Of a stretch of 64,000 nucleotides of DNA, positions 7,538 to 17,251 are shown piece after piece. A program made the position numbers and the translations under genes. Within the stretch, counting starts at the first letter, position 1, and every line of letters starts with the position of its first letter. The notes below the pieces were generated by a model, which worked only from the letters and a program-made list of their open reading frames with translations, was not told the origin of the DNA and did not search any database. Source of the DNA: Streptosporangium sp. NBC_01495 (GTDB lineage: Bacteria > Actinomycetota > Actinomycetes > Streptosporangiales > Streptosporangiaceae); NCBI RefSeq assembly GCF_036250735.1, contig NZ_CP109430.1, forward strand, positions 7,254,001 through 7,318,000, written 5' to 3'.

Positions 7538-9985
7538 TTACTCGTCCACGACGGGGCTGCCGGGGCGGCAGCGGGTGGGGAGGGGGTCGACGTTGCAGCC
7601 GGTGAGGATGCGGACGATCTGGGGATCGTGGTCGCTGGCCTGGTCGGAGAACTCGGCGTTGATGTGCACGACGCCGTAGGAGTAGCCCTTGATGGCGGGG
7701 CTGATGAGGATGTGGTCGAGGACCTGGGAGTTGCCGTCGAAGACGTAGCTGTAGCGCTGGTCGACGGGGAGGGTGTCGATCAGGGTCTTGAGGAGGGTGC
7801 CGTTCTCGGTGATGGTCTGGAGGGTGGGGCTGAACTGGTAGTCGTTGAGGTCGCCCAGGACGATGACCTCGGCGCGGCCGGCGCTCTTGACGGAGAGGTC
7901 CTTGACGAAGTCGCGGACCTCGGTGGCCTGCTTGACGCGCTGGACCTCGGAGCTCCGGACGGGGGGCTGCACGGCCGCGCTCAGCGGGTAGTCGCCGCCC
8001 TTGGAGTTGAAGTGGTTGGCGACGACGAACAACTGCTTGTCACCGTCGTAGCGGAACTCGCCGACGAGCGGCTTACGGCTGGAGGCCCAGGCGCCGCTGG
8101 TCGGGTTGATCCGGCCGGGTGAGACCGACAGGGAGATCTGGTTGCTGGTCGGCCGCTCGCGGACGACGGAGACGGCCGTGTCGGCGTCGCCGCCGGGGCG
8201 GTCGACGAACGTCACGCGCGCGGGGTTGAACAGGAACACCGGGCGGATGTTGCCGCCGGGCTCGCCGCCGTCGGTGCCGTTGTTCGGGTCGACGGAGCGC
8301 CAGTCGTACGTGGGTCCGCCCGCGGCCTGGATCGCCGCGATGAACTTCGCGACGGTCTCGTCGGCCGCGACGACGCCGTTGTTGGTGGCGCCGTTGTTGT
8401 CCTGGATCTCCTCCAGGGCGATGATGTCGGGCTTGCCGAGGTTGTTGACGACGGCCTCGGCCAGCCGCGCGAACTTGGCGGCCGGGTTGGTGGCGGCGAG
8501 GTTCTCGACGTTGTAGGTCGCGACGGACAGGTCGCCCTGCTTCTTCGGCGGGAGCACCTTCTGGCGCTTGAGGCCGCCCTCGGTGATCGTGCCGAGCTGG
8601 GTGGCCAGCAGGACGTAGCCGCCGAACGACTGGTAGTCGAGCGGTCCGGTGGTTCCGGCGGCCAGCGTGGAGCCGACGTTGGCGGCAGGCGCGCCGTTCA
8701 GCGAGAGGATCAGCAGCCGGCCGCTGCTCAGGGCGTCGTAGCCCGCGTAGATGGAACCGCCGCGCGGGGTCGGGTTCTGGCCCGGCTTGAGCGTCACCCA
8801 GAGCTCGGAGAACTCCGTGTTGACCGGGCTGATCAGACGGGTCTCCTGGGCGACGGTGATCCGCATGCCCTCGTGGATCTCAAGCCAGTCAAGCACGTAG
8901 GAGGACGGCTCCAGGGGCTGGGCCTCCAGGCTGCCGCTCTTGGTGTAGGCGTCGGGGAAGGCGACAGGGACGGCCGCGGGCAGCGCGTTGCCGCCGGTGA
9001 GCCTGATGGTGTTGATCGTGCCGCCGAGCTCGGTGAGCGTCTGCGCGCCGGTGGCCGGACGGTACTCGGTCACGCGGCCGGTGACCAGGACGGAGTCCCC
9101 GATAGCGACCGTCGGCGACGTCGAGCCGGTGAAGACGAACAGGCCCTCGCTGGTCAGGGGGTCGGCGTCGGCGGACGGGTCCTGGAACCAGAAACCGCGC
9201 GAGTTGCCGGTCACCCGGACGGCGGTGACGATGCCCGGGACGTTCGTGACGTTCTGCCCGACGATCGGGGAGATCCGTCCCGAGCCCTGGATGTCGTGGA
9301 TACGGGTGGTACCGGGGGTCGGGTCGACGGGGCCGCCCGGGTCGCCCGCGGTGACCGTGGTGCCCGCGGAGTTGGTGGCCTTCGGCACGCCGGAGACGAA
9401 GTCGGCGGCGTTGTTGTCGGTGTCGGTCAGCGCTCCGACGCGGGCGATGGCCGTGGTGTTGGTGAGCCCGGAGGCGGCGAGGGTCTCGACGTTCGCGGTC
9501 GCGCCGTAACCGACCAGGTCCTTGACGTTCGGAGCGGTCGAACAGAGGGTGCCGCAGCCCACCAGCGGGATCTGGGTCGTGACCAGGGCGACGACGCCGG
9601 AGGTGCCCGACATGGGGATCGTGCCGATGTCGTCGGGGGTGGGCAGGTTGACGGAGCCCGCAGCGCCCGCGGCCTGCTGGACGAGGTACTTGCCGTTCGC
9701 GGGGATGCTGCCGGTCAGCCTGGTGAGCTGGAAGACGACGCCCGCGGCCGAGGCGTACTGGACGCTCCAGCCCGAGACGTCGATGGGGCTGCCGGTGGTG
9801 TTGGCCAGTTCGATGTAGTCGTTCTTGAAGATCGCTCCGGAGTTGCCGCCGCCGCCGTACACGGCGGAGATGACGACGTCGGACGAGAGGGCGTTCGCGG
9901 TGCTGGGCAGTGCCGTCATGGTCGCCGCGACCACCAGCGGCAGACTCATGGCCGTGAGCAGCCGACGTACTCGGGGGGGTGCCAC
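7538..9985 (-). CDS. Secreted ExeM/NucH-type endonuclease
   Basis: The protein has 815 residues. It begins with a Sec signal peptide (arginine-rich start, hydrophobic SLPLVVAATMTALP, cleavage near STANA-LS). A lamin-tail domain follows at ~33-160 (YIELANTTGSPIDVSGW). An OB-like NucH region (~240-400) leads to an endonuclease/exonuclease/phosphatase domain at ~480-805. Visible catalytic motifs are ALEEIQDNNG, NHFNSKGGD, VLGDLNDYQFSP, LDHILISPAI and SDHDPQIV. It should degrade extracellular DNA. It is a single gene ended by the terminator at 7497..7530. The start ATG 9985 has a modest ribosome site. Confidence 0.92.
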   Translation of the reverse strand: MAPPRVRRLLTAMSLPLVVAATMTALPSTANALSSDVVISAVYGGGGNSGAIFKNDYIELANTTGSPIDVSGWSVQYASAAGVVFQLTRLTGSIPANGKYLVQQAAGAAGSVNLPTPDDIGTIPMSGTSGVVALVTTQIPLVGCGTLCSTAPNVKDLVGYGATANVETLAASGLTNTTAIARVGALTDTDNNAADFVSGVPKATNSAGTTVTAGDPGGPVDPTPGTTRIHDIQGSGRISPIVGQNVTNVPGIVTAVRVTGNSRGFWFQDPSADADPLTSEGLFVFTGSTSPTVAIGDSVLVTGRVTEYRPATGAQTLTELGGTINTIRLTGGNALPAAVPVAFPDAYTKSGSLEAQPLEPSSYVLDWLEIHEGMRITVAQETRLISPVNTEFSELWVTLKPGQNPTPRGGSIYAGYDALSSGRLLILSLNGAPAANVGSTLAAGTTGPLDYQSFGGYVLLATQLGTITEGGLKRQKVLPPKKQGDLSVATYNVENLAATNPAAKFARLAEAVVNNLGKPDIIALEEIQDNNGATNNGVVAADETVAKFIAAIQAAGGPTYDWRSVDPNNGTDGGEPGGNIRPVFLFNPARVTFVDRPGGDADTAVSVVRERPTSNQISLSVSPGRINPTSGAWASSRKPLVGEFRYDGDKQLFVVANHFNSKGGDYPLSAAVQPPVRSSEVQRVKQATEVRDFVKDLSVKSAGRAEVIVLGDLNDYQFSPTLQTITENGTLLKTLIDTLPVDQRYSYVFDGNSQVLDHILISPAIKGYSYGVVHINAEFSDQASDHDPQIVRILTGCNVDPLPTRCRPGSPVVDE

Positions 9986-10257
9986 AGGAGTTTGCTCCTA
10001 GTAGATCGATAGGTGTCTCCCCAGAAGCATGGGGCTACGTACATCGTTCCAAAAGCGGCGTTATCGTTTATTTGCCTATTCGACGGAAAAGTTCATTGAC
10101 TCTTCCGCGCGGTGTCGGCGCGACCCGGCCCGCGACGTCCGTTTCCCGCCCCGCATCCTCCACCGCCCCCTCCCACTCCCCGGCCTCTTGCCCGACCGAT
10201 GCCGACGACGGGGAGGAAACTTTCGGTAATCGTCCACATCCTCCACGTGACACTGTT

Positions 10258-10291
10258 TAACCTTTACCTATGACGGTTAAGGTAAAGGTTA
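10258..10291. promoter_or_regulatory. Inverted repeat overlapping the vapB start, candidate autoregulatory operator
   Basis: TAACCTTTACC (10258-10268) and its exact complement GGTAAAGGTTA (10281-10291) are separated by 12 nt. The ATG at 10270 lies inside the spacer and the in-frame ATG at 10291 overlaps the right arm. VapB-type antitoxins bind such palindromes to repress their own operon, so a role as operator is likely by analogy. Confidence 0.65.
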
Positions 10292-10542
10292 TGGAGCACG
10301 GCAAGAGGACACGTGTCAGGCGTACGGGGCCGGCGCGCATCTCCAGCAAGAACCAGGTGACCCTGCCGGCGGCGGTGCTGCGCAAGCTCGGTCTTCACCC
10401 GGGAGACCCGGTCGACATCGCCGAAGAAGGCGGACAGATCATCATCCGGCGACACCGCAGCCGTCTCGACGGGGTGATCGGCACCATCCCCGGCTTCACC
10501 GAGGCCGTGGACGTCGAGGCGAGCCGCGAGAGCTGGGGATGA
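10270..10542 (+). CDS. vapB: AbrB/MazE-type (VapB) antitoxin
   Basis: The protein has up to 90 residues. The swapped-hairpin DNA-binding core is clear: ARISSKNQVTLPAAVLRKLG, then HPGDPVDIAEEGGQIIIR. The C-terminal tail would neutralise the toxin encoded 3 nt downstream. The start may be ATG 10270 or the in-frame ATG 10291. The second gives a start right at the end of the inverted repeat and has AAGG upstream. Autoregulation through the palindrome is inferred. Confidence 0.85.
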   Translation: MTVKVKVMEHGKRTRVRRTGPARISSKNQVTLPAAVLRKLGLHPGDPVDIAEEGGQIIIRRHRSRLDGVIGTIPGFTEAVDVEASRESWG

Positions 10543-10545
10543 CGG

Positions 10546-10956
10546 GTGCCTACCGTGATGCTCGACACCAATGTCATCGTCGGCCTGCTCGATCCCGACG
10601 ACGCGCTGCACAGCCATGCCCGTGACGCCGTTCGCCGCTGGGAGGACAAGGCAGCCTCGTTCGCCATCTCCGTGATCACCTGGGGCGAACTGCGGGTGGG
10701 TGCGGTCCGCAAGGGTGTCGCGGCCGAGAGGATGCTCGGAACGTTCCGTGCCGCCATCATCGATCAAATCGTCGGGGTGGACGAGGCGACGGCTGAGGGC
10801 GCGGCCCTGCTCAGGGCCGCGGACCTGACGATTCGAGTACCGGACGCCCTCATCGTCGCGACCGCCCGCGAGGCGGGGGCCGACGCGCTGCTCACCGCGG
10901 ACCGGAAATTCCGGGGCATCGCCCCGGAACTCGTCGAACTGCTACAGCCGGGGTGA
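10546..10956 (+). CDS. vapC: PIN-domain ribonuclease toxin (VapC)
   Basis: The protein has 136 residues, the usual VapC length. The acidic PIN residues are in place: LDTN near the start, ITWGELR in the middle, then VPDALIVATA and LLTADRKFR. It follows vapB by 3 nt, so the two are co-transcribed and probably translationally coupled. VapC toxins cleave RNA, often tRNA; the target here is unknown. The start is GTG 10546, with ATG 10558 as an alternative. Confidence 0.88.
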   Translation: MPTVMLDTNVIVGLLDPDDALHSHARDAVRRWEDKAASFAISVITWGELRVGAVRKGVAAERMLGTFRAAIIDQIVGVDEATAEGAALLRAADLTIRVPDALIVATAREAGADALLTADRKFRGIAPELVELLQPG

Positions 10957-10997
10957 GCCGGCCGCAGACCGGAACCAGCACCGCGAACAGCGGGTGA

Positions 10998-11417
10998 TCA
11001 CGCTGTCCGGCGGCCGAAGACCGGGATCAGTACCGCGCCGACGGCGAGGTGCATCAGCGCCAGAATGGCCTTGGTCCCGCCGGTCGCCTCGACCGCGAAC
11101 AGCGGCAGGAACGACACCAGCAACACGAGAACGGCGATCACGGCCCAGATGACCGGTGCCCGGCGGGTCAGCCGGTCCAGCAGCGCACGCGTGCCCCAGC
11201 CGAGCAGGGACAGGACGAGTGTGAGGGCGGCGGCGAACGGCAGGCTGATGACCCCGGGTGGCTGGCCGTTGCGGGGGTCGACGCGCAAATCGATGCCCAG
11301 GATCTGGGCAACGGCCCACAGCAGCGCCGTGGCGAGGACGGCGCCCCCGACCGCGAGGGCGGCGGCGCGCGGCCGCGTGGTCGCCGGGGAGGCGGACGAG
11401 GTGGACGAGGTGGTCAT
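10998..11417 (-). CDS. DUF6069-like membrane protein
   Basis: The 139-residue protein begins at ATG 11417, with AAGGAGT upstream. Four hydrophobic helices are visible: ALAVGGAVLATALLWAVAQI, ISLPFAAALTLVLSLLGW, PVIWAVIAVLVLLVSFLPLF and ILALMHLAVGAVLIPVF. The DPRNGQPPGVI stretch between the first two is typical of this family. It starts 10 bp after the stop of the oxidoreductase gene, so the two form an operon. Function is unknown. Confidence 0.8.
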   Translation of the reverse strand: MTTSSTSSASPATTRPRAAALAVGGAVLATALLWAVAQILGIDLRVDPRNGQPPGVISLPFAAALTLVLSLLGWGTRALLDRLTRRAPVIWAVIAVLVLLVSFLPLFAVEATGGTKAILALMHLAVGAVLIPVFGRRTA

Positions 11418-11427
11418 ACGGACTCCT

Positions 11428-12345
11428 TCAGGGAACGAGAATGATCTTTCCGCGCGTACGGGCGGACTCGGCGTCGCGGTGTACCGAGGCCAGGTCGGCG
11501 AGCGGGCGGGACGCGGAGATGTCGAGGTGGACGGCACCGGCGTCGACGAGCTTGACCAGTGCGGCGAGGTGGCTCGTGTCGTTGCGGGCCACAAAGTGCA
11601 CCGCGGTCACCGGGGAGCCGGCGGGGGTCGTGACCGGGACGGTTATGGACACGACGACGCCGCCCGGCCGGACCAGCGGTATCAGGGTCTCGGCGCCGAT
11701 CGCGACAAGATTGAGGATCACGTCCACCGGTTCGTCCAGCGCGTCGGCGAGGGGGGTGGTCGTGTAGTCGACGATCTGGTCCGCGCCGAGCCGGAGGACC
11801 GTCTCGGTACTGCGCGGACCGGCCGTGGCGATGACGTGCGCCCCGGCGTACTTGGCGAGCTGGACGGCGAACCCCCCGACGCCGCCGCCCGCGCCGTTGA
11901 CGAGCACCCGCTGCCCGGACGTGACGCCCGCGTGCTCGAACACCGCCTGCCACGCGGTAAGGCCGGCGATGGGGAGGGCTGCGGCGTGGGCGAGCGGAAC
12001 GGTGGCCGGTGCCGCGACCAGGGTGTCCGCGGCGGCGGTGACGTACTCGGCGGCGGCACCGCCGCCGCCGCTGAGCAGACCGATGACCCGGTCGCCGACG
12101 GCGAGGGAGCGCACACCGCCGCCGACCTCGACGACCGTACCGGCGACGTCCCCGCCGAGCGTGCACGGCAGGTCGAGCTGGAAGACGGAGCGCAGGAGCC
12201 CGCGGCGCAGGCCGATCTCGGACGGGTTGAACGAGGTCGCGGCGACGTCGATCAGCACCTCCCCCGGGCCGGGCACCGGCCTGGGGATCTCGTCGTGGCG
12301 GATGACGGACGCGTCACCGTACCGATGGATTCGCATGGCTTTCAC
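11428..12345 (-). CDS. NADP-dependent medium-chain oxidoreductase (quinone reductase type)
   Basis: The protein has 305 residues, with a GroES-like N-terminal domain (GPGEVLIDVAATSFNPSE, TLGGDVAGTV) and a Rossmann domain with VLVNGAGGGVGGFAVQLAK. The zinc ligands of true alcohol dehydrogenases are absent, so it belongs with zinc-free quinone/enone reductases. It heads an operon with the DUF6069 gene. The divergent AraC gene at 12448 is the obvious candidate regulator. Confidence 0.88.
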   Translation of the reverse strand: MKAMRIHRYGDASVIRHDEIPRPVPGPGEVLIDVAATSFNPSEIGLRRGLLRSVFQLDLPCTLGGDVAGTVVEVGGGVRSLAVGDRVIGLLSGGGGAAAEYVTAAADTLVAAPATVPLAHAAALPIAGLTAWQAVFEHAGVTSGQRVLVNGAGGGVGGFAVQLAKYAGAHVIATAGPRSTETVLRLGADQIVDYTTTPLADALDEPVDVILNLVAIGAETLIPLVRPGGVVVSITVPVTTPAGSPVTAVHFVARNDTSHLAALVKLVDAGAVHLDISASRPLADLASVHRDAESARTRGKIILVP

Positions 12346-12447
12346 GGATCGAACCTATGGGCGAGGCCGGAGGACGAGCCATGCTCAGCGGTCCCTCATT
12401 CATAATCGATCGTCTCCTCAGAGATATCGCGGGGATATCCTCGCCGT

Positions 12448-13383
12448 ATGGACGTGCTCAGCGACGTGATCGCGGTCATGCGAACCGGACAGCCACGCTC
12501 GGCGCGGGTCGCCTGGCACGCCCCGTGGGCGCAGCGGTTCGGCACGATGCCCGGGGCCGCTGGTCTGCAGGTGATCCTCCAGGGGCCGTGCTGGCTCATC
12601 GGGCCGGACGGTGACCCGGTGCAGCTGGTCGCCGGGGACGTAGTGTTCCGGCCCCACGGGCGCGGGCACACGCTGGCCGACAGCCCCTCGACCCCACCGG
12701 CCGCGCTCGACTGCGACCCGGACGACCCCCGGTTCCTCCAGCTCTACGTCACCGACACCGTAGGCGTCCCCACCGGCACCGAGACTCCGTCCGCCGTGAC
12801 GCTCTGCGGCGGATACCACCTCGATCCGGCCCGCGCCCATCCGCTGCTGAACGATCTGCCCGAGCTCATCCACCTTCCCGCGCACCTCGGCCGGCACCCC
12901 GAGCTGCGTTCCACCGTGGACCTGCTCGCCTCCGAGGTGGAGCGTCCCCGCCTCGGCACGGACGCCATCGTTCCCGCGCTGCTCGACACCCTGCTGCTGC
13001 ACATCCTGCGCGCCTGGCTCGACCGGCGGCCGGCCTCCGAGACCACGGGCTGGGCGGCGGCGCTCAACGACCCGGCCACCACCGCCGCGTTGCAGGCCAT
13101 GCACCGTGACCCGGCGCGGCCGTGGACCGTCGCGACGCTCGCCGCCGAGGCGGGGTTGTCCCGGGCTCCGTTCGCCCGCCGCTTCACCGCCCTGCTCGGC
13201 CAGCCGCCGCTGACCTACCTGACCTGGTGGCGGATGACCACCGCCGCCCGTCTGCTGCGGGAATCCGACGCCCCGCTGCACGCCGTCGCGACCAGGGTCG
13301 GCTACACGTCGGAGTTCGCCTTCGCCAGCGCGTTCAAACGCCGGTACGGCACCGCCCCCGGCAGATACCGCCGCACCGGGTGA
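12448..13383 (+). CDS. AraC-family transcriptional regulator with cupin sensor
   Basis: The protein has 311 residues. Residues ~5-190 form an AraC-binding cupin (VILQGPCWLIG, LVAGDVVFRPHG). Residues ~205-310 hold the double HTH (VATLAAEAGLSRAPFARRFTALLGQPPLTYL, then TRVGYTSEFAFASAFKRRYG). It is divergent from the oxidoreductase operon, with ~100 bp between starts. It probably activates that operon when it binds a small effector. The ligand is unknown. Confidence 0.9.
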   Translation: MDVLSDVIAVMRTGQPRSARVAWHAPWAQRFGTMPGAAGLQVILQGPCWLIGPDGDPVQLVAGDVVFRPHGRGHTLADSPSTPPAALDCDPDDPRFLQLYVTDTVGVPTGTETPSAVTLCGGYHLDPARAHPLLNDLPELIHLPAHLGRHPELRSTVDLLASEVERPRLGTDAIVPALLDTLLLHILRAWLDRRPASETTGWAAALNDPATTAALQAMHRDPARPWTVATLAAEAGLSRAPFARRFTALLGQPPLTYLTWWRMTTAARLLRESDAPLHAVATRVGYTSEFAFASAFKRRYGTAPGRYRRTG

Positions 13384-13445
13384 CGCCGGTACGCGACGCC
13401 GGGAAAGAACAGAGGCCGGCGGACAGGGCCGGGGAGATGCGCGGC

Positions 13446-16400
13446 CTAGGAACTACCGATCTCCGCCTGGGCGGCCAGCACGGTTCGCCGGAGTGGCCGG
13501 GCTCCGCACAGGTCGGCGAGCTCCAGCGCCGCCTTCAGCTGGGAGCACGCCTCTGGAAGGTGGCCGGACCGTCGCAGGGCCTCGCCGAGTTCGTACAGGG
13601 AGGTGGCGTGTTCGAGGCGGGCGTCGGTCGCTTCGAGCAACCGGACCGACTCCGTCAGCATTTCGAGCCTCCGCGGTCCGGTCACGGTGCCGGCGGCTGA
13701 TCGAAGTGCCCTGCCGACCGCCCTGGACGTCCCCCATTCGGCCGCGGCGGTGAGCAGGTCCTGGGCCACGGCGTGCGCCTCCTCGTGCCGTCCCCGCAGG
13801 AGCAGGCATCGTACGAGCGGTGTGCGCCAGTCGAGGATCTCCGGATTGGTGATGCCCATGGTGTGGCAGTGCTCCCTGGCCGCCTGCGTCAGTTCCAGCG
13901 CACGCTGGGTGTGGCCCCGCGCGATGAGCAGATCGATCTCGCCGTTGACGTAGATGTACCGGTTGAGCTCGGGGCCGTGGGCGGCCTTGACCTGGTCGAG
14001 GATGGACTGTGCCTCTTCGATGCCGCCGCGCGCCAGCAAAGCCGAGATGAGGGAGTTTCCGACGAACACCAGCCCGAGGTCGAGGCCGCTGTTCTTGGCC
14101 GCCTCCACGGCCAGCCGCCCGTCGTGGACGGCCTCGCCGAGATCGCCCCTGGCGTGCATGACCATCGATCTGTAGGTGAACGCGGGGGCGGTCCCGCGCA
14201 GTGAGCCGGCCCTGCGGCTGTGTTCGAGCACCGCCTCGATGGACGACAGGAGTCGCGGGTTGTCGCACGGGGTCAGCGCGTACCACGCGCACGTCATCAG
14301 GGGAAACGCCTGCGGCTGCCCGGTCAGGCGATCACCGGTGATGGCCCGCAGGGCGCGCCGCTCGGCCGACGCGCGCCTGTTCCGCATCGCGTCGTGGAGC
14401 GCGAGGCTGCATTCGAGCATGAGGCCGCCGGAGGAGGAGTCGGGTTCCTGCGCGCCGAACTCGTCGAGCAACGCGACGAGGTCGGTGCCGTGCGGCGTTC
14501 CGTAGGCCACCATGCCGATGCAGGACTGCAGTGCCCTGCGCGCGGTGACCGAGAGACGGCTCTCTCTGTCGAGGGTGGACTGACACGCCAGCGCCGCCTG
14601 CCTGGGCCGGCCGATCGTCCATGTGGTGCAGGCGAGGATGAAGGCGATCTCGGCGCGCCGCTCGGGGTCGGGTTCCAGGGTGAGCACCTCGGACAGGCTC
14701 TCGATGGCCTGCGGCATGTTCACCAGCGCCTCGGCCATGCCGAGCCGGGTCAGCACGTCCAGCCGCTGGTCGGTGCGGGCCTCGTCGAGTTGCCTGCGCA
14801 GGAACGCGACCGCGCCGTCGACCGATCCGCGGGCCAGGCTGACGTCGATGGCCTCACCGAGTATCGCCGTCGGATCGTGATCGCCCACGCCGGGAGGAAT
14901 CCGGAGCAGGTGGGTCGCCGCCCTGATCGGGTCATGGCCGGCCATCGCGGTGTCGACGGCTCGCAGATGAAGGTCGACCAGTCTGCTCGCCCTGATCCCG
15001 GCGTAGACGGCGGACTGGATCAGCGAGTGGCCGAACGAGAATCGCGCGGGCACGCCGCGTGACGTGACCAGACCGTTGACGACCAGCGAGGACACCGCGT
15101 CGAGCGCCTCGCGCGACGAGAGCCCGGCCACCGTACCGAGCGCGTGGGCACCGACGCCGTCACCGAGTACGGCCAGGGCGTGCGCCACGCTCGTGGCGTG
15201 TGCCGGCAGGTGACGGAGTTGCCCGGCGACGAAGCGTTCGATGTTCGGCGAGCCCTGGAGCAGGGCGGGTTCGTGGCCTTCCGGCGCGTTCAGCTGACGG
15301 CCGAGCTCGCGTACCAGGAACGGGTTCCCGCGTGTCGAGTCGTAGCATCGCCGGATGAGTTCCTCGTCCGGCGGGGCGGCGATGAGACCGGCCAGCAGTT
15401 CGGCGCAGCCGCCGGGGGTCAGGGGGGGCAGCGTGGCCGTGACGGCCGGGGGCAGTCCGGCGATGACCGAGGCGATGTGGGCGACGCGTTCGGAACCCGG
15501 GCGCAGTCCGGCCACGACCACCGCCGGAAGCCCGTCCAGCCGCGCGGCCAGGTAGGCGAGGAACTGGGCCGACGAGGCGTCGATCCAGTGTAGATCGTCC
15601 ACCACGATCAGCAGTGGGTTGCGTGACGCCAGATCGTGGGCGAGCCAGAAGAGCGAGTTGATGATCGAGTACTCGCCCTGCGGGGCGGCCGGATCGGCGC
15701 TCGCCGGTCGCAGGATGGCCGGCGCGGGCGCCGCGGGATCCCTGGCGAACGGCTCGAACAGCTGCCGGACGCAGCCCCAGGCGTAGTCGACCTCGAGGTC
15801 GGTGCCGCGAGCGCCGGCGACCGTGAAGCCCAGCTTCTCCGCCCGCGTCCGGGCGTGGTCCAGCAGGCTCGTCTTCCCGATTCCGGCCGGCCCCTCCACG
15901 AGCAGAAAGCCGCCCTGCCGCTTGGCCGCCGCGGCGTTCAGGATCTGACCGATGAGGCGCGTCTCCGCCGCCCGCTCCACCAGGGCGGGCGCGGGGAGGC
16001 CGCTCTCGGCTCTGCGGGTTTCGGAGGAACCGCTCTCGCTTCTCCGGGTCTCGGGGGGACCGCTCCCGGCCCCCCGGGGCTCGGACACGACCACCGGGCC
16101 CGGGGCGGGCAGGTCGAGGCTGGGATCCTGCCGGAGGATCGCCGTTTCGAGCTCGCGGAGCGGGAGCCTCGGGTCGATGCCCAGTTCGTCGAGCAGCCGG
16201 TCGCGTAACCGGTGATAGACCGCCAGCGCGTCGGTCTGCCGGCCGCCGCGGTACAGGGCGACCATCAGCAAACCGTGCAGATCCTCGTCGTACGGATACG
16301 GCTCGACCAGGCTCTCCAGCTCCGGCACCAGCTCCAGGTGCTTCCCGAGTGCCAGCCTGGCCTCCGCCAGCCCCCGCCCCGCGCCGTGACGTAGCCGCTC

Positions 16401-16889
16401 GAGCCTGGCCGCCTGCTCCTTGAACCAGGACAGCCCCGCCACATCCTCCAGGGGACGCCCGCGCCACAGTTCCAGGGCGGCCTTCAGTGTGGACGCCCGC
16501 GCGGCGGGATCGGTCTCCCTGGTTCCTCGCTCGATGAGGGACTCGGCCATCCGGACATCCGTCGCCACCGCGTCGAGGGTGAGCACGTACCCCGGCGGGC
16601 GGGCCACGATCGCTCCGGGCACCCTTAACAGCCTGCGCAGATAGGACATGTGGCTCTGCAGGGTGTTCGTCGCCGTCGCGGGCGGCCTGCCGTCCCACAC
16701 CGCGTCGATCAGCCGGTCCGCGTCGACCACGCCGCCGGCTCGCAGGGCCAGGGCGGACACCACCGCCTTGCGGCGCAGTCCGGAGACCGGCAGGACGTCG
16801 TCCCCCACGACGACGTCCACCGGGCCGAGGAGCCGCACCAGGACGGGTTCCGGATCGCCGTCGAGAGCACCGGAGACAGCCATCGCCAC
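13446..16889 (-). CDS. Large BTAD/AAA/TPR transcriptional regulator (AfsR/LuxR-like)
   Basis: The protein has 1147 residues. An OmpR-type winged helix (~15-105, LLGPVDVVVGDDVLPV, SYLRRLLRVPGA) is followed by the bacterial activation domain BTAD (~106-255, ELEPLVEPYPYDEDLHGLLM-like segment, LLDELGIDPRLPLRELE). After a repetitive SEPRGAGSGPPETRRSES linker come an AAA/STAND ATPase (Walker A GPAGIGKTS near 330, Walker B LLIVVDDLHW) and C-terminal TPR repeats. There is no C-terminal LuxR HTH. Members activate secondary metabolism, but no cluster lies next to it. A gene-free ~360 bp precedes it, shared with the divergent gene at 17252. Confidence 0.88.
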   Translation of the reverse strand: MAMAVSGALDGDPEPVLVRLLGPVDVVVGDDVLPVSGLRRKAVVSALALRAGGVVDADRLIDAVWDGRPPATATNTLQSHMSYLRRLLRVPGAIVARPPGYVLTLDAVATDVRMAESLIERGTRETDPAARASTLKAALELWRGRPLEDVAGLSWFKEQAARLERLRHGAGRGLAEARLALGKHLELVPELESLVEPYPYDEDLHGLLMVALYRGGRQTDALAVYHRLRDRLLDELGIDPRLPLRELETAILRQDPSLDLPAPGPVVVSEPRGAGSGPPETRRSESGSSETRRAESGLPAPALVERAAETRLIGQILNAAAAKRQGGFLLVEGPAGIGKTSLLDHARTRAEKLGFTVAGARGTDLEVDYAWGCVRQLFEPFARDPAAPAPAILRPASADPAAPQGEYSIINSLFWLAHDLASRNPLLIVVDDLHWIDASSAQFLAYLAARLDGLPAVVVAGLRPGSERVAHIASVIAGLPPAVTATLPPLTPGGCAELLAGLIAAPPDEELIRRCYDSTRGNPFLVRELGRQLNAPEGHEPALLQGSPNIERFVAGQLRHLPAHATSVAHALAVLGDGVGAHALGTVAGLSSREALDAVSSLVVNGLVTSRGVPARFSFGHSLIQSAVYAGIRASRLVDLHLRAVDTAMAGHDPIRAATHLLRIPPGVGDHDPTAILGEAIDVSLARGSVDGAVAFLRRQLDEARTDQRLDVLTRLGMAEALVNMPQAIESLSEVLTLEPDPERRAEIAFILACTTWTIGRPRQAALACQSTLDRESRLSVTARRALQSCIGMVAYGTPHGTDLVALLDEFGAQEPDSSSGGLMLECSLALHDAMRNRRASAERRALRAITGDRLTGQPQAFPLMTCAWYALTPCDNPRLLSSIEAVLEHSRRAGSLRGTAPAFTYRSMVMHARGDLGEAVHDGRLAVEAAKNSGLDLGLVFVGNSLISALLARGGIEEAQSILDQVKAAHGPELNRYIYVNGEIDLLIARGHTQRALELTQAAREHCHTMGITNPEILDWRTPLVRCLLLRGRHEEAHAVAQDLLTAAAEWGTSRAVGRALRSAAGTVTGPRRLEMLTESVRLLEATDARLEHATSLYELGEALRRSGHLPEACSQLKAALELADLCGARPLRRTVLAAQAEIGSS

Positions 16890-17251
16890 CCCCTGGGGCC
16901 GTGCGCCGTCTGAGCTGAGACGAATTCAGGCTAACCGGCCGGAACGTGGTTGAACACTGGATTAAGTCGCCGCGTTCCAGCACCACGTCAGCCGCGCTTC
17001 AACGCCCGGCGGCAGTGTTCCCGGGTACGACGGGGTAGTCCGGCAAGGCCGGGGGCCACCGTCGAGAGGCCCGCCCGTCGGCATGTCGGTGCCGCGATCA
17101 CCATGTGTCGCCCCCCTTGAGATCAGCCCTAGGGTGCCCGGCAGGGCACGGAAGGTGGGGACACCGTGTGGAGCTGCTGGAAGGTGATGATCCCCCGGTG
17201 GTCCGTAACCTTCTCCAGGGCGCGAACGATCAAAGAGCGACGGGGGGCTAT

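Noticed and set aside
8873..10012. 379-residue plus-strand frame over the secreted nuclease
   Set aside because: It is a shadow of the EEP nuclease, which has a signal peptide, catalytic motifs and its own terminator on the minus strand.
15160..16986. 608-residue minus-strand frame overlapping the BTAD regulator
   Set aside because: It is an off-frame reading of the same regulator on the same strand, arginine-rich and without any motif.
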